Assembly (NCBI RefSeq): GCF_014193655.1 | Contig: NZ_JACHZQ010000002.1 | Span: 496,001-560,000 of the forward strand | From: Rhizobium sp. BK313 | GTDB taxonomy: Bacteria; Pseudomonadota; Alphaproteobacteria; Rhizobiales; Rhizobiaceae | Length of the DNA stretch: 64,000 bases | Direction of reading: 5' to 3' | Shown: one piece after another, positions 28,101 to 36,955 of the stretch | Layout of the letters: every line of letters begins with the position of its first letter | Position numbering within the stretch: the stretch's first letter is position 1 | Program-made: the position numbers and the translations under genes | The notes under the pieces: generated by a model | Database searches by the model: none | The model's input: the letters and a program-made list of their open reading frames with translations, nothing else | Told to the model about the DNA's origin: nothing

Positions 28101-28859
28101 GTGTCTCTTGGCCTCTTCGATCTCAAAGGGCGGCGCGCGCTTGTGACTGGTTCGTCGCAAGGCATTGGCTTGGCCCTTGCGCAGGGTCTGGCGGGCGCGG
28201 GCGCCGAGCTGGTGCTCAACGGCCGCGACGCGGAAAAGCTCGGCAACGCCGCAGCTCAGTTCGACGGCACGGTTCACGTTCTGCCCTTCGACGTGACGGA
28301 TCATCAAGCTTCTCATGACGCCATAGACAAATTCGAAGCCGAGACCGGAGCCATCGACATATTGGTCAACAACGCCGGCATGCAGTTCCGCACGCCGTTG
28401 GAAGATTTCCCAGCCGATGCATTCGAACGTCTTCTTCGAACCAATATATCGAGCGTTTTCAACGTCGGCCAAGCCGTTGCGCGCCACATGATCAAACGCG
28501 GCGCCGGCAAGATCATCAATATTGCCAGCGTCCAGACCGCACTGGCGCGCCCGTCGATCGCGCCCTACACGGCAACGAAGGGCGCCGTCGGCAATCTCAC
28601 CAAGGGCATGGCAACGGACTGGGCGAAATACGGGTTGCAATGCAATGCCATCGCGCCGGGCTATTTCGACACGCCGTTGAATGCCGCACTGGTCGCCGAT
28701 GCCGATTTTTCGGCATGGCTGGAGAAGCGCACGCCGGCCGGGCGCTGGGGACGCGTCGAGGAATTGGTCGGCGCCTGCGTCTTTCTGGCCTCCGACGCAT
28801 CCTCTTTTGTCAACGGGCATGTGCTCTATGTCGATGGCGGCATCACAGCGTCACTCTAA
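28101..28859 (+). CDS. idnO: Gluconate 5-dehydrogenase-like short-chain dehydrogenase
   Basis: The 252-aa SDR has [12 protein letters not shown] (cofactor loop), NNAG, the catalytic Ser in INIASVQTA, and YTATK with the Tyr-x-x-x-Lys pair. Sequence around [13 protein letters not shown] and [11 protein letters not shown] resembles IdnO/Gno enzymes, which interconvert 5-ketogluconate and gluconate. It starts with GTG at 28101 after GGAG. It is divergent from the idnD operon across a perfect GntR-like operator, supporting an idonate/gluconate role. Exact substrate remains inferred. Confidence 0.85.
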   Translation: MSLGLFDLKGRRALVTGSSQGIGLALAQGLAGAGAELVLNGRDAEKLGNAAAQFDGTVHVLPFDVTDHQASHDAIDKFEAETGAIDILVNNAGMQFRTPLEDFPADAFERLLRTNISSVFNVGQAVARHMIKRGAGKIINIASVQTALARPSIAPYTATKGAVGNLTKGMATDWAKYGLQCNAIAPGYFDTPLNAALVADADFSAWLEKRTPAGRWGRVEELVGACVFLASDASSFVNGHVLYVDGGITASL

Positions 28860-29037
28860 AGCGATGCTGCCGCGACGGTTCGTCATCATTCATCACCACG
28901 TTACAGTGGCCCATGAATTTGCGTTATGAATTCGCTGTCCAACACGATGTTCGACGCGGGGCCGAAAGGTTCCGCGTTTTCGTTTCGGCATAAGAAGAAG
29001 GTGCTCTTGCCATCGGCGGGAAATGCATATTACTCTT

Positions 29038-29053
29038 GTGGTATCGATAACAT
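29038..29053. promoter_or_regulatory. GntR/IdnR-like operator, copy 2 (two mismatches)
   Basis: GTGGTATCGATAACAT keeps the right half-site and the central ATCGAT of the perfect operator, differing at two positions of the left half. It lies 10 nt before the LacI gene start, so binding would block its own transcription. Confidence 0.72.
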
Positions 29054-29062
29054 GGACCGTTG

Positions 29063-30094
29063 ATGAGCAATAATCGCAAGCCGCCAACCATGGCTGACAT
29101 AGCCCGCGTCATGGGGGTTTCTCCCATGACGGTGTCTCGCGCATTCAAGGCGGACAGTCTGGTCAGCAAGGAGACCAGGGAGGCGATCCTCAGCGCGGCC
29201 GAGGATCTGGGTTATGTCTTCGACAGCACCGCATCCAACCTGCGCTCACAGAAGTCCGATTTCGTCGCCGTCACCATTCCTTCCATCAACAACGCCAATT
29301 TTGCGGATACCGTTGGCGGGCTCTCAGATACCCTGGCCTCGCGCAGCATGCAGATCCTGTTGGGATATACCAACTACAACATGCAGGAGGAGGAGCGGCT
29401 CATAGAGCAGCTTCTGCGTCGCAAGCCGCAGGCGATTGTCGTGACCGGCGGCAAGCATACACCACGCGCCCGGCGTCTGTTGGAGACGGTCAATATCCCG
29501 GTGATAGAGACGTGGGATATTCCCGCCGAGCCAATCGGTCACTACGTGGGATTCTCCAACGCCGGCGCCGTTCGCGATATGGTCGATCATTTCGTCCGCT
29601 CAGGGTACCGCCGCATCGCTTTCATCGGCGGTGATGTCGGACGCGATACCCGCGGTAGCGAGCGGCGGACCGGCTTTGTTGCTGCAATGCAAGCGCACGG
29701 GTTCGATGCGTCACGCCTGATTGCCGCCGGGCTGCCGCCGATTTCGATGCGCGAGGGTGCCAATGCAATGGCGAAGTTGATCGAAACCTATCCGGACACC
29801 GAGGCAGTTATCTGCGTGTCCGACCTTGCGGCCTATGGCGCGCTGACGGAATGCCGCCGATTGGGCGTTCCCGTCCCGGAGCGTTTCGCGATCGGTGGAT
29901 TCGGCAACTATGAAATCGGCGAGGTTTGCGTACCGACGCTGACCACGATCAACGCCTTCGCGCGTGAAATCGGCGAAAAGACCGCCCGATTGATCCTCGA
30001 TATCCTTGATGGTGGGCAGAGCGTGGACGATGTGAGGATTTCGCCTGAACTGATCGTGCGCGACAGTAGCCGACAAGCCTTGCTCATTGGTTGA
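29063..30094 (+). CDS. LacI-family regulator, GntR/IdnR-like
   Basis: The 343-aa protein has a LacI helix-turn-helix (TMADIARVMGVSPMTVSRAF, residues about 10-30) and a periplasmic-binding-like effector domain (FVAVTIPSINNANF, RIAFIGGDVGRDTRG, CVSDLAAYGAL). The dehydrogenase genes and the three ATGTTATC-type operators around it fit a gluconate/idonate repressor. ATG at 29063 is used; the preceding in-frame TTG is weaker. The operator 10 nt upstream suggests autoregulation. Confidence 0.88.
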   Translation: MSNNRKPPTMADIARVMGVSPMTVSRAFKADSLVSKETREAILSAAEDLGYVFDSTASNLRSQKSDFVAVTIPSINNANFADTVGGLSDTLASRSMQILLGYTNYNMQEEERLIEQLLRRKPQAIVVTGGKHTPRARRLLETVNIPVIETWDIPAEPIGHYVGFSNAGAVRDMVDHFVRSGYRRIAFIGGDVGRDTRGSERRTGFVAAMQAHGFDASRLIAAGLPPISMREGANAMAKLIETYPDTEAVICVSDLAAYGALTECRRLGVPVPERFAIGGFGNYEIGEVCVPTLTTINAFAREIGEKTARLILDILDGGQSVDDVRISPELIVRDSSRQALLIG

Positions 30095-30124
30095 ACGCAA
30101 AAGCGCGGCCGGTGAAGAGAGGCT

Positions 30125-30140
30125 ATGTTATCGATAACAT
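30125..30140. promoter_or_regulatory. GntR/IdnR-like operator, copy 3 (perfect, downstream of the regulator)
   Basis: A second perfect ATGTTATCGATAACAT lies 31 nt after the regulator stop, between two convergent genes (LacI regulator and TadG-like). No gene starts nearby, so it either acts at a distance with the other two sites or marks where another regulated gene has been lost. Confidence 0.75.
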
Positions 30141-30178
30141 TCCGTCAAGAGGCTCTGCGCCCGCACCCCTTACGACGA

Positions 30179-31507
30179 TTATCCCGTGAGCCGCGGCGAG
30201 CGAATGACCTTGAGAAACAGTGCATTCATCGCATCGACAATGCCCTGTGTCGGACTGACTTCAAAATATAAGCCGGGCGAGGCGCAGCTTTGGAGGCGCG
30301 TGGAAATCTGCGACTGAAATGGTGCTATCCAGGTATTGTACCAGCCGTTTTTCGGCAGTGGCAGATAGGTCGTGTAGAGTATGGCGATCTTGATGTTCTG
30401 GTTCTTCAGGGGTTGGCAGAAAGACGTGTCGATCGGTTCCTGGCATCGGCCGCCGCTCGTCAACGTCTTCGTGCATGTGCTTGGCTTATGGCTGTCGCCA
30501 ACCCCATCGGTCACGAAGAAAAGCACTTTTGAGCGATCGGTATTGGTCGTGCCGCTGCCGCCGGTGCCCATCACCGTCTTCAGTTGCGACAGCATCGTGT
30601 CGAAGCTGGTCAGCTGGTCGCTGAAGTAGTTTTGATAGGGAGTGGTCATCAGATCCACTGCATCGGTGGAATTTTTCACTTGCGTCATGTCGGCCGATAG
30701 GTCGGATACGGTTGTTAGCCCTGCCTTTTCGGCCTGGCTTCCGAAGGTGTAAACGGCCATGCGATATTGGTTAGGGCTCGAACGGTTGGCGGTGGCTGTC
30801 TCCGTTAGCTTCTGGGTGGCCTGACGCACGACGTCGATGCGCATGCTGACGCCGAGTTTCTTCGCCAAATTGTAATAGTTGTTTGTCGTATCCAGGTTGT
30901 GACATGCAAACGCACAGCTATCGCTCGTATTGTTTTGCATGGTCGTTATGTCGGTCGACGTCGCTCCGACGCCCATTGAAGGCGAATTGTCGAGAAGCAT
31001 GTAGAAATCGATGAAATTTGCAGTCTGGTACTGAGCGGTAGCGTATCCGCCTATCGGTATAGAGGTCTTCCCCAAAATCTGCAGAAGCGTGGTTGGTACC
31101 GTGGCGTTGAAGGTCACCGTGGACGTAACCATGTTCGCAGCTTTCGTCACGGCAATATCGATGTTGACGGGTATGTTTCGAAGGTCCGCGGATGCCTGGC
31201 CGAAGAAAAGCTTTCGCGCGTCATCCTGGCCAACCGTAACAGTGCCGTCACCGGACATGGCCATTGCCGCGGCCACTGCGGGGGAGGAATCCGCAACTGC
31301 GCCGATCGCTGCGGCATCGGCTGCGTTGTAAAGCTCCGTTCTGACCAACAGCGCATTTGTAACGTCCAGTGCCAAGCCGGCCGTTGCCACGAGAGGAACG
31401 GCGAGCAAGACCGTTATCCCGCCAAAATTTCCCGATCTATCGACGATCAGCCGCTTCGAAAGCTCGTATAATTTGCCGAACGGCTGTCTGCGGATTTTTT
31501 TCGTCAT
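30179..31507 (-). CDS. TadE/TadG-like pilus-assembly protein with von Willebrand A domain
   Basis: The 442-aa protein opens with a TadE/TadG-like N-terminal region (RSGNFGGITVLLAVPLVATA, one transmembrane helix near residues 25-50, then LYNAADAAAIGA). A VWA domain follows (about 170-430) with a MIDAS-type DNSPSMG motif. Such proteins sit in the inner membrane facing the periplasm and belong to tight-adherence pilus systems. No other tad gene is adjacent, so it is an orphan. It is convergent with the LacI gene. Confidence 0.82.
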   Translation of the reverse strand: MTKKIRRQPFGKLYELSKRLIVDRSGNFGGITVLLAVPLVATAGLALDVTNALLVRTELYNAADAAAIGAVADSSPAVAAAMAMSGDGTVTVGQDDARKLFFGQASADLRNIPVNIDIAVTKAANMVTSTVTFNATVPTTLLQILGKTSIPIGGYATAQYQTANFIDFYMLLDNSPSMGVGATSTDITTMQNNTSDSCAFACHNLDTTNNYYNLAKKLGVSMRIDVVRQATQKLTETATANRSSPNQYRMAVYTFGSQAEKAGLTTVSDLSADMTQVKNSTDAVDLMTTPYQNYFSDQLTSFDTMLSQLKTVMGTGGSGTTNTDRSKVLFFVTDGVGDSHKPSTCTKTLTSGGRCQEPIDTSFCQPLKNQNIKIAILYTTYLPLPKNGWYNTWIAPFQSQISTRLQSCASPGLYFEVSPTQGIVDAMNALFLKVIRSPRLTG

Positions 31508-32037
31508 GCGGCGCCTTAACCGTATAAGATTGCAACGCCGTGCTTCATTTGGAGCACGGGTTCTGGATCTGCGAAGTTTTTCGCAATAAAAATCGCGGAT
31601 AGAACGTCAAAAAAATTGATGGGAGTGGAGTTTATTGCGATCTATGCCGACTTGTTCAACAAAGGTCGATCTCCGAGGTTTTGCCTTCTAGAACTACTTT
31701 GATGTCGGTGCTCGCCGATAATAATTACTTAACATGCAATTCGATGATCCGGATTTGCGAATTTATATTCGTAAAAAGGATATGGAATACGCTAAGTGGA
31801 TAAAAATGGACTTCGGGGAGAGCGTTTGGCGCTACTTCCACGCCTTGTGTTTGACAAACATCAGGAAGCATCTGTCCATCTTCCTATTGCGTTTTGGGCA
31901 GTGTTTCGGCCGATGATGCATTCACGCCGCCGTTCGTCTAGGATTACGGATAGGGATAGTGGGATCTGCGGTCTGCTCTCATGTGGTTTGGGGTAACCCT
32001 GAGAGCGTCCTTAAGGATCGCTGGTTTGGGGAAAATA
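31508..32037. other. Long intergenic region upstream of the AraC gene
   Basis: About 530 relatively A+T-rich bases. A 60-codon frame at 31734-31916 has no family resemblance and no good ribosome-binding site, so I do not call it. A perfect short dyad TGTTTG-A-CAAACA sits at 31848-31860, about 180 nt before the AraC gene and might be an operator. Confidence 0.4.
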
Positions 32038-33024
32038 ATGAGGTACGTCACTCATTCCGTATTCAGAATCGTGAATGCCGATGCCGACGAAATGACGGAG
32101 CACTATGCAAGAACCTTGTCGCCCGCGAAGGTGGAGCCCCTCCAGCGCGGCGCATTGATCTCGGTAGAAGACCAGCATTACGCCGTTGGACGCTGTAGCG
32201 TCTGGAACGGAAGATGCCATTCCGGAATGAAGGTCACGCTCTCAGGCGGGCCAGACGCCTACGCTCTTTACCTTCCGTCCTCAAGCGTGATGGCAATCGA
32301 CACGGGCCGAAAACAGCTCGTGTCGGAACCGGCGACGGGCCTCTTGGGTGACATGTCGTGCTTCGATAAGCTGGTCCTTCATGAGGGTCGCAGCCACATC
32401 GGCATGGCGTTCGAAAAGTCCGCGATGATCCGGCAGTTGAGTGAACTGCTGGATGCGCCGGTCGCCAGCAGCATCGATTTTGCCGACGTGGTGAACCTGA
32501 CAACTGTAAAAGGTTCGCGGATAGCGGCACTCGGAAATCTTGTCTGGAGTTGCCTGGACATTGACCACGAGCATCAGCCCTCGTCGACGTTCATCGAACG
32601 CCTGTTGCAGGCGATGATGACCATGCTGCTGGAAACCGTGCCAAATAACTATTCCGTGCGGCTGGCAAAACCAATGTCTCCAGCGATACCAAAGCGCCTG
32701 AAGAGAGCAATCGAATATATGCACGCCAATATTTCGTCTCCGATAGGTATCACCGATGTCGCTGAGGCGGCTGGCACCAGCGTGCGGGCATTGCAGGCGG
32801 CCTTTCAGCAGTTCAAGGACACCACGCCTCTAAATTATCTGCGGACCATCCGCCTGGAAGGCGCTCGCAAAGCGCTTGCCGATCCGGCCATTTCTATGTC
32901 GGTTGCCGAAGTCGCGCGGAGCTGGGGGTTCTCCCATATGGGACGTTTCGCAGCGCTCTATCACCAATCCTTCGGTGAAATGCCATCCGATGCGGCGAAA
33001 CTGCGTCGGAGTGGGAGCAAGTAA
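32038..33024 (+). CDS. AraC-family transcriptional regulator
   Basis: The 328-aa protein has an N-terminal AraC-binding-like sensor region (residues 1-215) and a C-terminal two-helix-turn-helix AraC domain (about 225-325: PIGITDVAEAAGTSVRALQAAFQQFKD, then SVAEVARSWGFSHMGRFAALYHQSFGEMPS). Layout matches AraC-binding-domain-2 regulators that sense small metabolites in aromatic or amino-alcohol catabolism. No catabolic operon adjoins it, so the target is unknown. ATG at 32038 chosen over the longer frame from 31981, whose N-terminus is not family-like. Confidence 0.85.
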   Translation: MRYVTHSVFRIVNADADEMTEHYARTLSPAKVEPLQRGALISVEDQHYAVGRCSVWNGRCHSGMKVTLSGGPDAYALYLPSSSVMAIDTGRKQLVSEPATGLLGDMSCFDKLVLHEGRSHIGMAFEKSAMIRQLSELLDAPVASSIDFADVVNLTTVKGSRIAALGNLVWSCLDIDHEHQPSSTFIERLLQAMMTMLLETVPNNYSVRLAKPMSPAIPKRLKRAIEYMHANISSPIGITDVAEAAGTSVRALQAAFQQFKDTTPLNYLRTIRLEGARKALADPAISMSVAEVARSWGFSHMGRFAALYHQSFGEMPSDAAKLRRSGSK

Positions 33025-33517
33025 AACACCGTCAGCAGCATTGCTAAAGGTGCGGCTTGAACAAGCGGTCGAAGGCGTGGCGGTTATTCAGCGATCATCG
33101 ATCGGCAAAGCCTAAGGACACGGCAAGGCATCCACCGTTGCCGACGAGATATGTTCGCATAACGCAAATATTATCCTGAATGCGCAGGAAAGCGAAACGC
33201 AAGGTTACGGCATGGAGCAATCCCTGTTGAAGTTTGACATGCGGGACGGCAGTCATGGACAGTGGGTCCTGTGGTTATGATGTCCTCGGGATCCCGAAGC
33301 AGCCCCCCGCCCATCGATTCCCCAAGCTCGATGGGCGGTCTTGCTGCCCATTCAGACTGTCGATTCAGCAAGCCTTCGTCGAGATGGTGTCAACACTTTC
33401 GACGTTGCGGGCAGAGAGCGGAAACACAGGAGGTCGACGCGTATCGACCTATCGCTTTCCTATCAAGTTTGCTGTGTCTGTAAGCGTCGAGGCACCGTCT
33501 GCCAGAAAGAGAGAATC
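33025..33517. other. About 490 bases without a convincing gene
   Basis: Short frames on both strands overlap each other and none carries a recognisable domain. The frame leading into the next gene is open from 33341, but its composition before 33518 is unlike a protein of this family. Confidence 0.35.
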
Positions 33518-33931
33518 GTGCATAAGGGTCCAATTAAGAAGGATCCGAGCCCGATTGATGTCGAAGTCGGGAGACGTATTCGAATGCGGCGTCGCATATT
33601 GGGCATGAGTCAAACGAGGCTCGCAGAAGGGCTGAATGTGACGTTTCAGCAAGTGCAGAAATATGAAAAAGGCGCAAACCGGGTCGGCGCCAGCCGGTTG
33701 CAAAGCGTTGCAAACTGCCTTGATGTGCCGGTTTCATATTTCTTCGAGGACGCCTCTGTGCCGCCAGAGACTATTGGGGAAGAAATTATTGCTGCTGGGA
33801 ATGGCCTAGCTGGCTTCCTCGCCTCAGGGGAGGGCATCGAACTAAACCGCGCGTTCGCCAAGATCAAAGACGCACGGACGCGGCTTAGAATCATAAGTCT
33901 GGTTAAGTCGCTGGTGGGTTCTTCTAGCTGA
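33518..33931 (+). CDS. XRE-family helix-turn-helix regulator
   Basis: The 138-aa protein has an N-terminal lambda-repressor-type helix-turn-helix (residues about 15-70: IDVEVGRRIRMRRRILGMSQ, FQQVQKYEKGANRVGASRL) and a short acidic C-terminal tail. This is the very common rhizobial XRE type (VGxRIRxRRxxLGMSQ...FQQxQKYEKGxNRVGASRL), whose roles include control of cell-surface or stress genes. The GTG at 33518, preceded by AGAGAG, gives the family length; the longer frame is not credible. Targets not deducible. Confidence 0.85.
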   Translation: MHKGPIKKDPSPIDVEVGRRIRMRRRILGMSQTRLAEGLNVTFQQVQKYEKGANRVGASRLQSVANCLDVPVSYFFEDASVPPETIGEEIIAAGNGLAGFLASGEGIELNRAFAKIKDARTRLRIISLVKSLVGSSS

Positions 33932-33996
33932 CGGCGGATGTGTTCATCCGCGCAACGCCGGCACTCGACGCTGGGGGCGCACTACGATCGTCAGAA

Positions 33997-34013
33997 GGGC
34001 GGCTCGGCCGCCC
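33997..34013. terminator. Hairpin between convergent XRE and cupin genes
   Basis: A perfect 7-bp G+C stem (GGGCGGC with GCCGCCC) closes a TCG loop between two converging genes. No U-tract follows on either strand, so it is a candidate bidirectional terminator or barrier only. Confidence 0.35.
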
Positions 34014-34040
34014 CTCCAACTCAGGAGAAGGCAAAGCCCA

Positions 34041-34517
34041 TCACATTTTTTTGCGAGGATCGTCCTTCGGGTTGACGTATTTAAGGCCCCATGGACCCAC
34101 GGTATTGATCTGAATCACCGTCTCTTCGTCTGTGTAGACATAGTGGACCATACCGGGCGGTAATGAAAAGAAGCTGCCGGCGGGTAGCGCCTTAGCCTTG
34201 CTCTTGTCGGCAGCCTCTCCCATGCCGAGTTGGAACCTCCCAGAGATAACGGTCACGTTCTCGTCCACTGGGTGCGTATGGGGAGGAACGTGATATCCAC
34301 GTGGCAATTTGAGCCGAAGCGCGAATTGACCCTCCTTGGCCGGATCGCCATAGAGTACCGCCGCTTTAGCTCCGGCTGGAAGCACCGGGGGAGCAGGCCC
34401 CCATTGGACCTTGTCAGGCAAAACAAGGACATGGTCCTCCGCCGCTTGGGCTGGAGCCATGAACAGGCTGACCCCCAGCACAGCAGTCCCAATCAACAAT
34501 GTCTGCGCAATTTTCAT
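34041..34517 (-). CDS. Exported cupin-domain protein
   Basis: The 158-aa product has a signal peptide (MKIAQTLLIGTAVLGVSLFM, cut after AQA) and a cupin barrel with metal-ligand pattern GYHVPPHTHPVDENVTVISG followed by PAGSFFSLPPGMVHYVYT, which matches both cupin motifs. It is probably periplasmic and binds a metal; the reaction is unknown. GGGGGA precedes the ATG at 34517, removing twelve upstream codons of the open frame. Confidence 0.87.
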   Translation of the reverse strand: MKIAQTLLIGTAVLGVSLFMAPAQAAEDHVLVLPDKVQWGPAPPVLPAGAKAAVLYGDPAKEGQFALRLKLPRGYHVPPHTHPVDENVTVISGRFQLGMGEAADKSKAKALPAGSFFSLPPGMVHYVYTDEETVIQINTVGPWGLKYVNPKDDPRKKM

Positions 34518-34918
34518 GGCAAATCCCCCTTCTGAGGTCGGCTGCGTCCTCAACGAACCACCGGGAGCTCCTTCGAGAAGGGTCGCTTCGAAGCGAAGCG
34601 ACCGACGAACAAGCCAGACTATTCAGGGGCGAAAGTATAGTCGATATTGGCGCGGATTGGTAGCGCAGGCGGCACATGCAGCCGTGCCCAAGCAATGTCT
34701 CAGGTCGCGAATTGCGACTAATGCCTCCAAGCAGCCGATACACAACGAATTCGAAGAACCAGGAAGGAAATGTGGCGCTTCTTAAGCTCGTCCGCGATAG
34801 TCGAGGACGAGCGTAGGCAGGACAGGCCAAGTGCTTGCAGAACTTGCCAGTTCGCTTTCACCGGCGTTGGCGCAGATATATCGCACCCTCGCTTGTTTCT
34901 GTGGAAACTCCCGCAAGC
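34518..34918. other. About 400 bases without a convincing gene
   Basis: Open frames here are shadows with no domain pattern. The region should hold the promoter of the cupin gene and the 3' end signals of the SDR gene. Confidence 0.35.
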
Positions 34919-35815
34919 TCAGGTGTCGGCGCTGCGCAACAGTTCGAGATCGGCGATCAACCCGGGCCCAATCGGCTCCCACTTAAGCTTCCTCCGCGTT
35001 TGCGCGCTGGAGGCAGGCATGTCGTGCCCAGCAAACATTGCGAGCCAGCCGAAATAGGCTTGGGCCTCTTCCGGGGCGATGGATTTGACCGGCAGCTTCA
35101 GGCGTCGACCAATAGCTTCCGCAATATCGCGCATCGGCACACCGTCTTCCGCGACCGCGTGATACTTTGCGTTCGGCTCAGCCTTTTCGATCGCCAGCCT
35201 GTAGAGGCGGGCTACATCGAGAATGTACGCCGCCGGCCAGCGATTTCGTCCGTCTCCGACATAGGCGCACACGCCCTTCTCGCGATACATCTCGATCACA
35301 GGGGTAATGAGACCCTGCTTGACGGTGTCGTGAACCTGCGGAAGTCGCACCACCGAGACATTGACCCCGTCGGCGGCGACAGAAGCGGCCTCCTCCTCCG
35401 AGGCTGCCCGAGGATGCACGTCCGAACCGAAGGTCGCATTGCCTTCCTCGGCCGGCTGACCGGGCACGGTGTTGGCTATTGGCGTCCCAGAGGTCACGAT
35501 CAAGGGGCGGTTGGAGCCGGCGAGCGCGGAGCCGAGCGCCCTGATCACACGGCGATCGTCCTGACAGTTCGTCACGAATTTCGAGAAGTCATGGTTGAAG
35601 GCCAGGTGGATGACGCCATCCGACCGCTCGGCGCCCTCCCTGAGGCTGTCCAAGTCCTCAAGCGATCCGCGCAGAACCTCGGCACCGGCGGCAGCCAGAG
35701 CTGCGGCTTTCTCTTCCGAACGAGCAAGGCCGATCACTTGATGGCCAGCCGTAATCAGGTCCTTTACAACGGCCGAGCCGATGAAACCGGTCGCGCCGGT
35801 GACAAATACACGCAT
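34919..35815 (-). CDS. Atypical/extended SDR, NAD(P)-dependent sugar-epimerase-like
   Basis: The 298-aa protein has the extended-SDR cofactor loop TGATGFIGSAVV and a sugar-epimerase-like fold (YVGDGRNRWPAAYILDVARL), but the active-site YxxxK is not evident, as is common in atypical SDRs such as NmrA/isoflavone-reductase-like proteins. It may be a redox sensor or reductase. The divergent MmyB-like regulator 82 nt away is the usual partner of such SDR genes. ATG at 35815 follows GGAG. Confidence 0.83.
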   Translation of the reverse strand: MRVFVTGATGFIGSAVVKDLITAGHQVIGLARSEEKAAALAAAGAEVLRGSLEDLDSLREGAERSDGVIHLAFNHDFSKFVTNCQDDRRVIRALGSALAGSNRPLIVTSGTPIANTVPGQPAEEGNATFGSDVHPRAASEEEAASVAADGVNVSVVRLPQVHDTVKQGLITPVIEMYREKGVCAYVGDGRNRWPAAYILDVARLYRLAIEKAEPNAKYHAVAEDGVPMRDIAEAIGRRLKLPVKSIAPEEAQAYFGWLAMFAGHDMPASSAQTRRKLKWEPIGPGLIADLELLRSADT

Positions 35816-35860
35816 CAGTACAGTCTCCATGGTTTCGTTGGAGACAGATGTGTACTTATA

Positions 35861-35895
35861 GATTATCCTGGTAAAGTAGTGAGATTATCGTGGTA
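35861..35895. promoter_or_regulatory. Direct-repeat operator between SDR and MmyB-like regulator
   Basis: GATTATCCTGGTA (35861-35873) and GATTATCGTGGTA (35883-35895) are the same 13-mer with one mismatch, spaced 22 nt apart, about two helical turns. The second copy ends two bases before the regulator's ATG at 35898. Tandem binding by the regulator would shut both divergent genes. Confidence 0.7.
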
Positions 35896-35897
35896 TA

Positions 35898-36734
35898 ATG
35901 GCTAACAAGATGGGTGAGCACGTCACGAGCGAGAATCCGCTTGGGATTTATCTGAAGGAACGGCGCGCGAAGCTCGATCCGGCTGCCTTCGGTTTTTCTC
36001 CAGCGCGCCGCCGCACGGCTGGCCTGCGTCGCGAGGAGGTGGCGCAACGCGCCAATATCAGCCCAACCTGGTACACATGGCTTGAACAGGGGCGAGGCGG
36101 GGCGCCTTCGGCTGATGTGCTCGACCGGATCGCCCGCGCCCTTATGCTGACGGACCTCGAGCGCGAGCATCTCTTCCTGCTCGGGCTCGGTCATCCACCA
36201 GAGGTGCGCTACAGGAAAGATGAAGGTGTCACGCCGCGGCTGCAGCGCGTGCTGGATGCCTTGGAACCGAGCCCCGCCCTCATCAGGACGGCCATATGGG
36301 ACGTTGTCGCCTGGAATCGCGCTGCGACCGTCATGCTGATCGATTACGGATCGCTGCCGCCGGAGCAGCGCAACATCCTGCGCTTCGTCTTCCTCGACCC
36401 GAGCGCCCGGGCTGTGCAGTATGATTGGGAAAGCGTCGCGCGCTTCGTCGTGGGCGCGTTCAAGATAGACGCGGCACGAGCAGGGGCGGCGGCGGATGTG
36501 GAACCCCTCGTCGACGAACTCTGCCGGCTAAGCCCCGAGTTCAAAGTGATGTGGGGCGACAACGACCTTCGCAGCCATGGCGAGGCCGTCAAGCACATAA
36601 AGCACCCGGTTCTCGGCCCGATCGGGTTCGAATATTCAGCGTTTGCCGTTGATGGCCGTCCCGATCTCAGCATGGTGGTCTACAATCCGGTTACGCAGGC
36701 GGATCTCGACAGGATCAGATCGCTCATTGAGTGA
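35898..36734 (+). CDS. MmyB-like XRE regulator
   Basis: The 278-aa protein has an N-terminal helix-turn-helix (residues 15-80: GIYLKERRAKLDPA, RTAGLRREEVAQRANISPTW) and the MmyB-like ligand-binding domain (about 105-275). This family commonly represses an adjacent, divergent SDR or oxidoreductase gene, exactly as seen here. Ligand unknown; relatives respond to hydrophobic or fatty-acid-like molecules. The paired direct repeats at its start suggest tight autoregulation. Confidence 0.88.
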   Translation: MANKMGEHVTSENPLGIYLKERRAKLDPAAFGFSPARRRTAGLRREEVAQRANISPTWYTWLEQGRGGAPSADVLDRIARALMLTDLEREHLFLLGLGHPPEVRYRKDEGVTPRLQRVLDALEPSPALIRTAIWDVVAWNRAATVMLIDYGSLPPEQRNILRFVFLDPSARAVQYDWESVARFVVGAFKIDAARAGAAADVEPLVDELCRLSPEFKVMWGDNDLRSHGEAVKHIKHPVLGPIGFEYSAFAVDGRPDLSMVVYNPVTQADLDRIRSLIE

Positions 36735-36955
36735 TGATTTTCCAGCCGCGACAGCATGTTACGCACAACTCGGGCCGCTAAGATGCACTTGCCATAAGCG
36801 ATACTAAAGCAACACGTGAATTTAATTGTGCACCAGGCTGCAATTTGCTCGCCTGGACAGTTGTCGACATAGTGCCGATGAGGCAAGCTTATGTGGGGTT
36901 GTGGTTCGATACTCTTTTTCGCTCTAGGTGTGCCATTTGGCATGGGGAACCTACA

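Noticed and set aside
27705..28820. 371-codon minus-strand frame over the SDR gene
   Set aside because: The SDR on the plus strand has all family motifs; this frame has none.
31734..31916. 60-codon frame in the AraC upstream region
   Set aside because: No ribosome site, no recognisable motif, in A+T-rich intergenic DNA.
34835..35905. 356-codon plus-strand frame over the SDR-like gene
   Set aside because: Covers the well-supported minus-strand SDR and the operator; no family resemblance.
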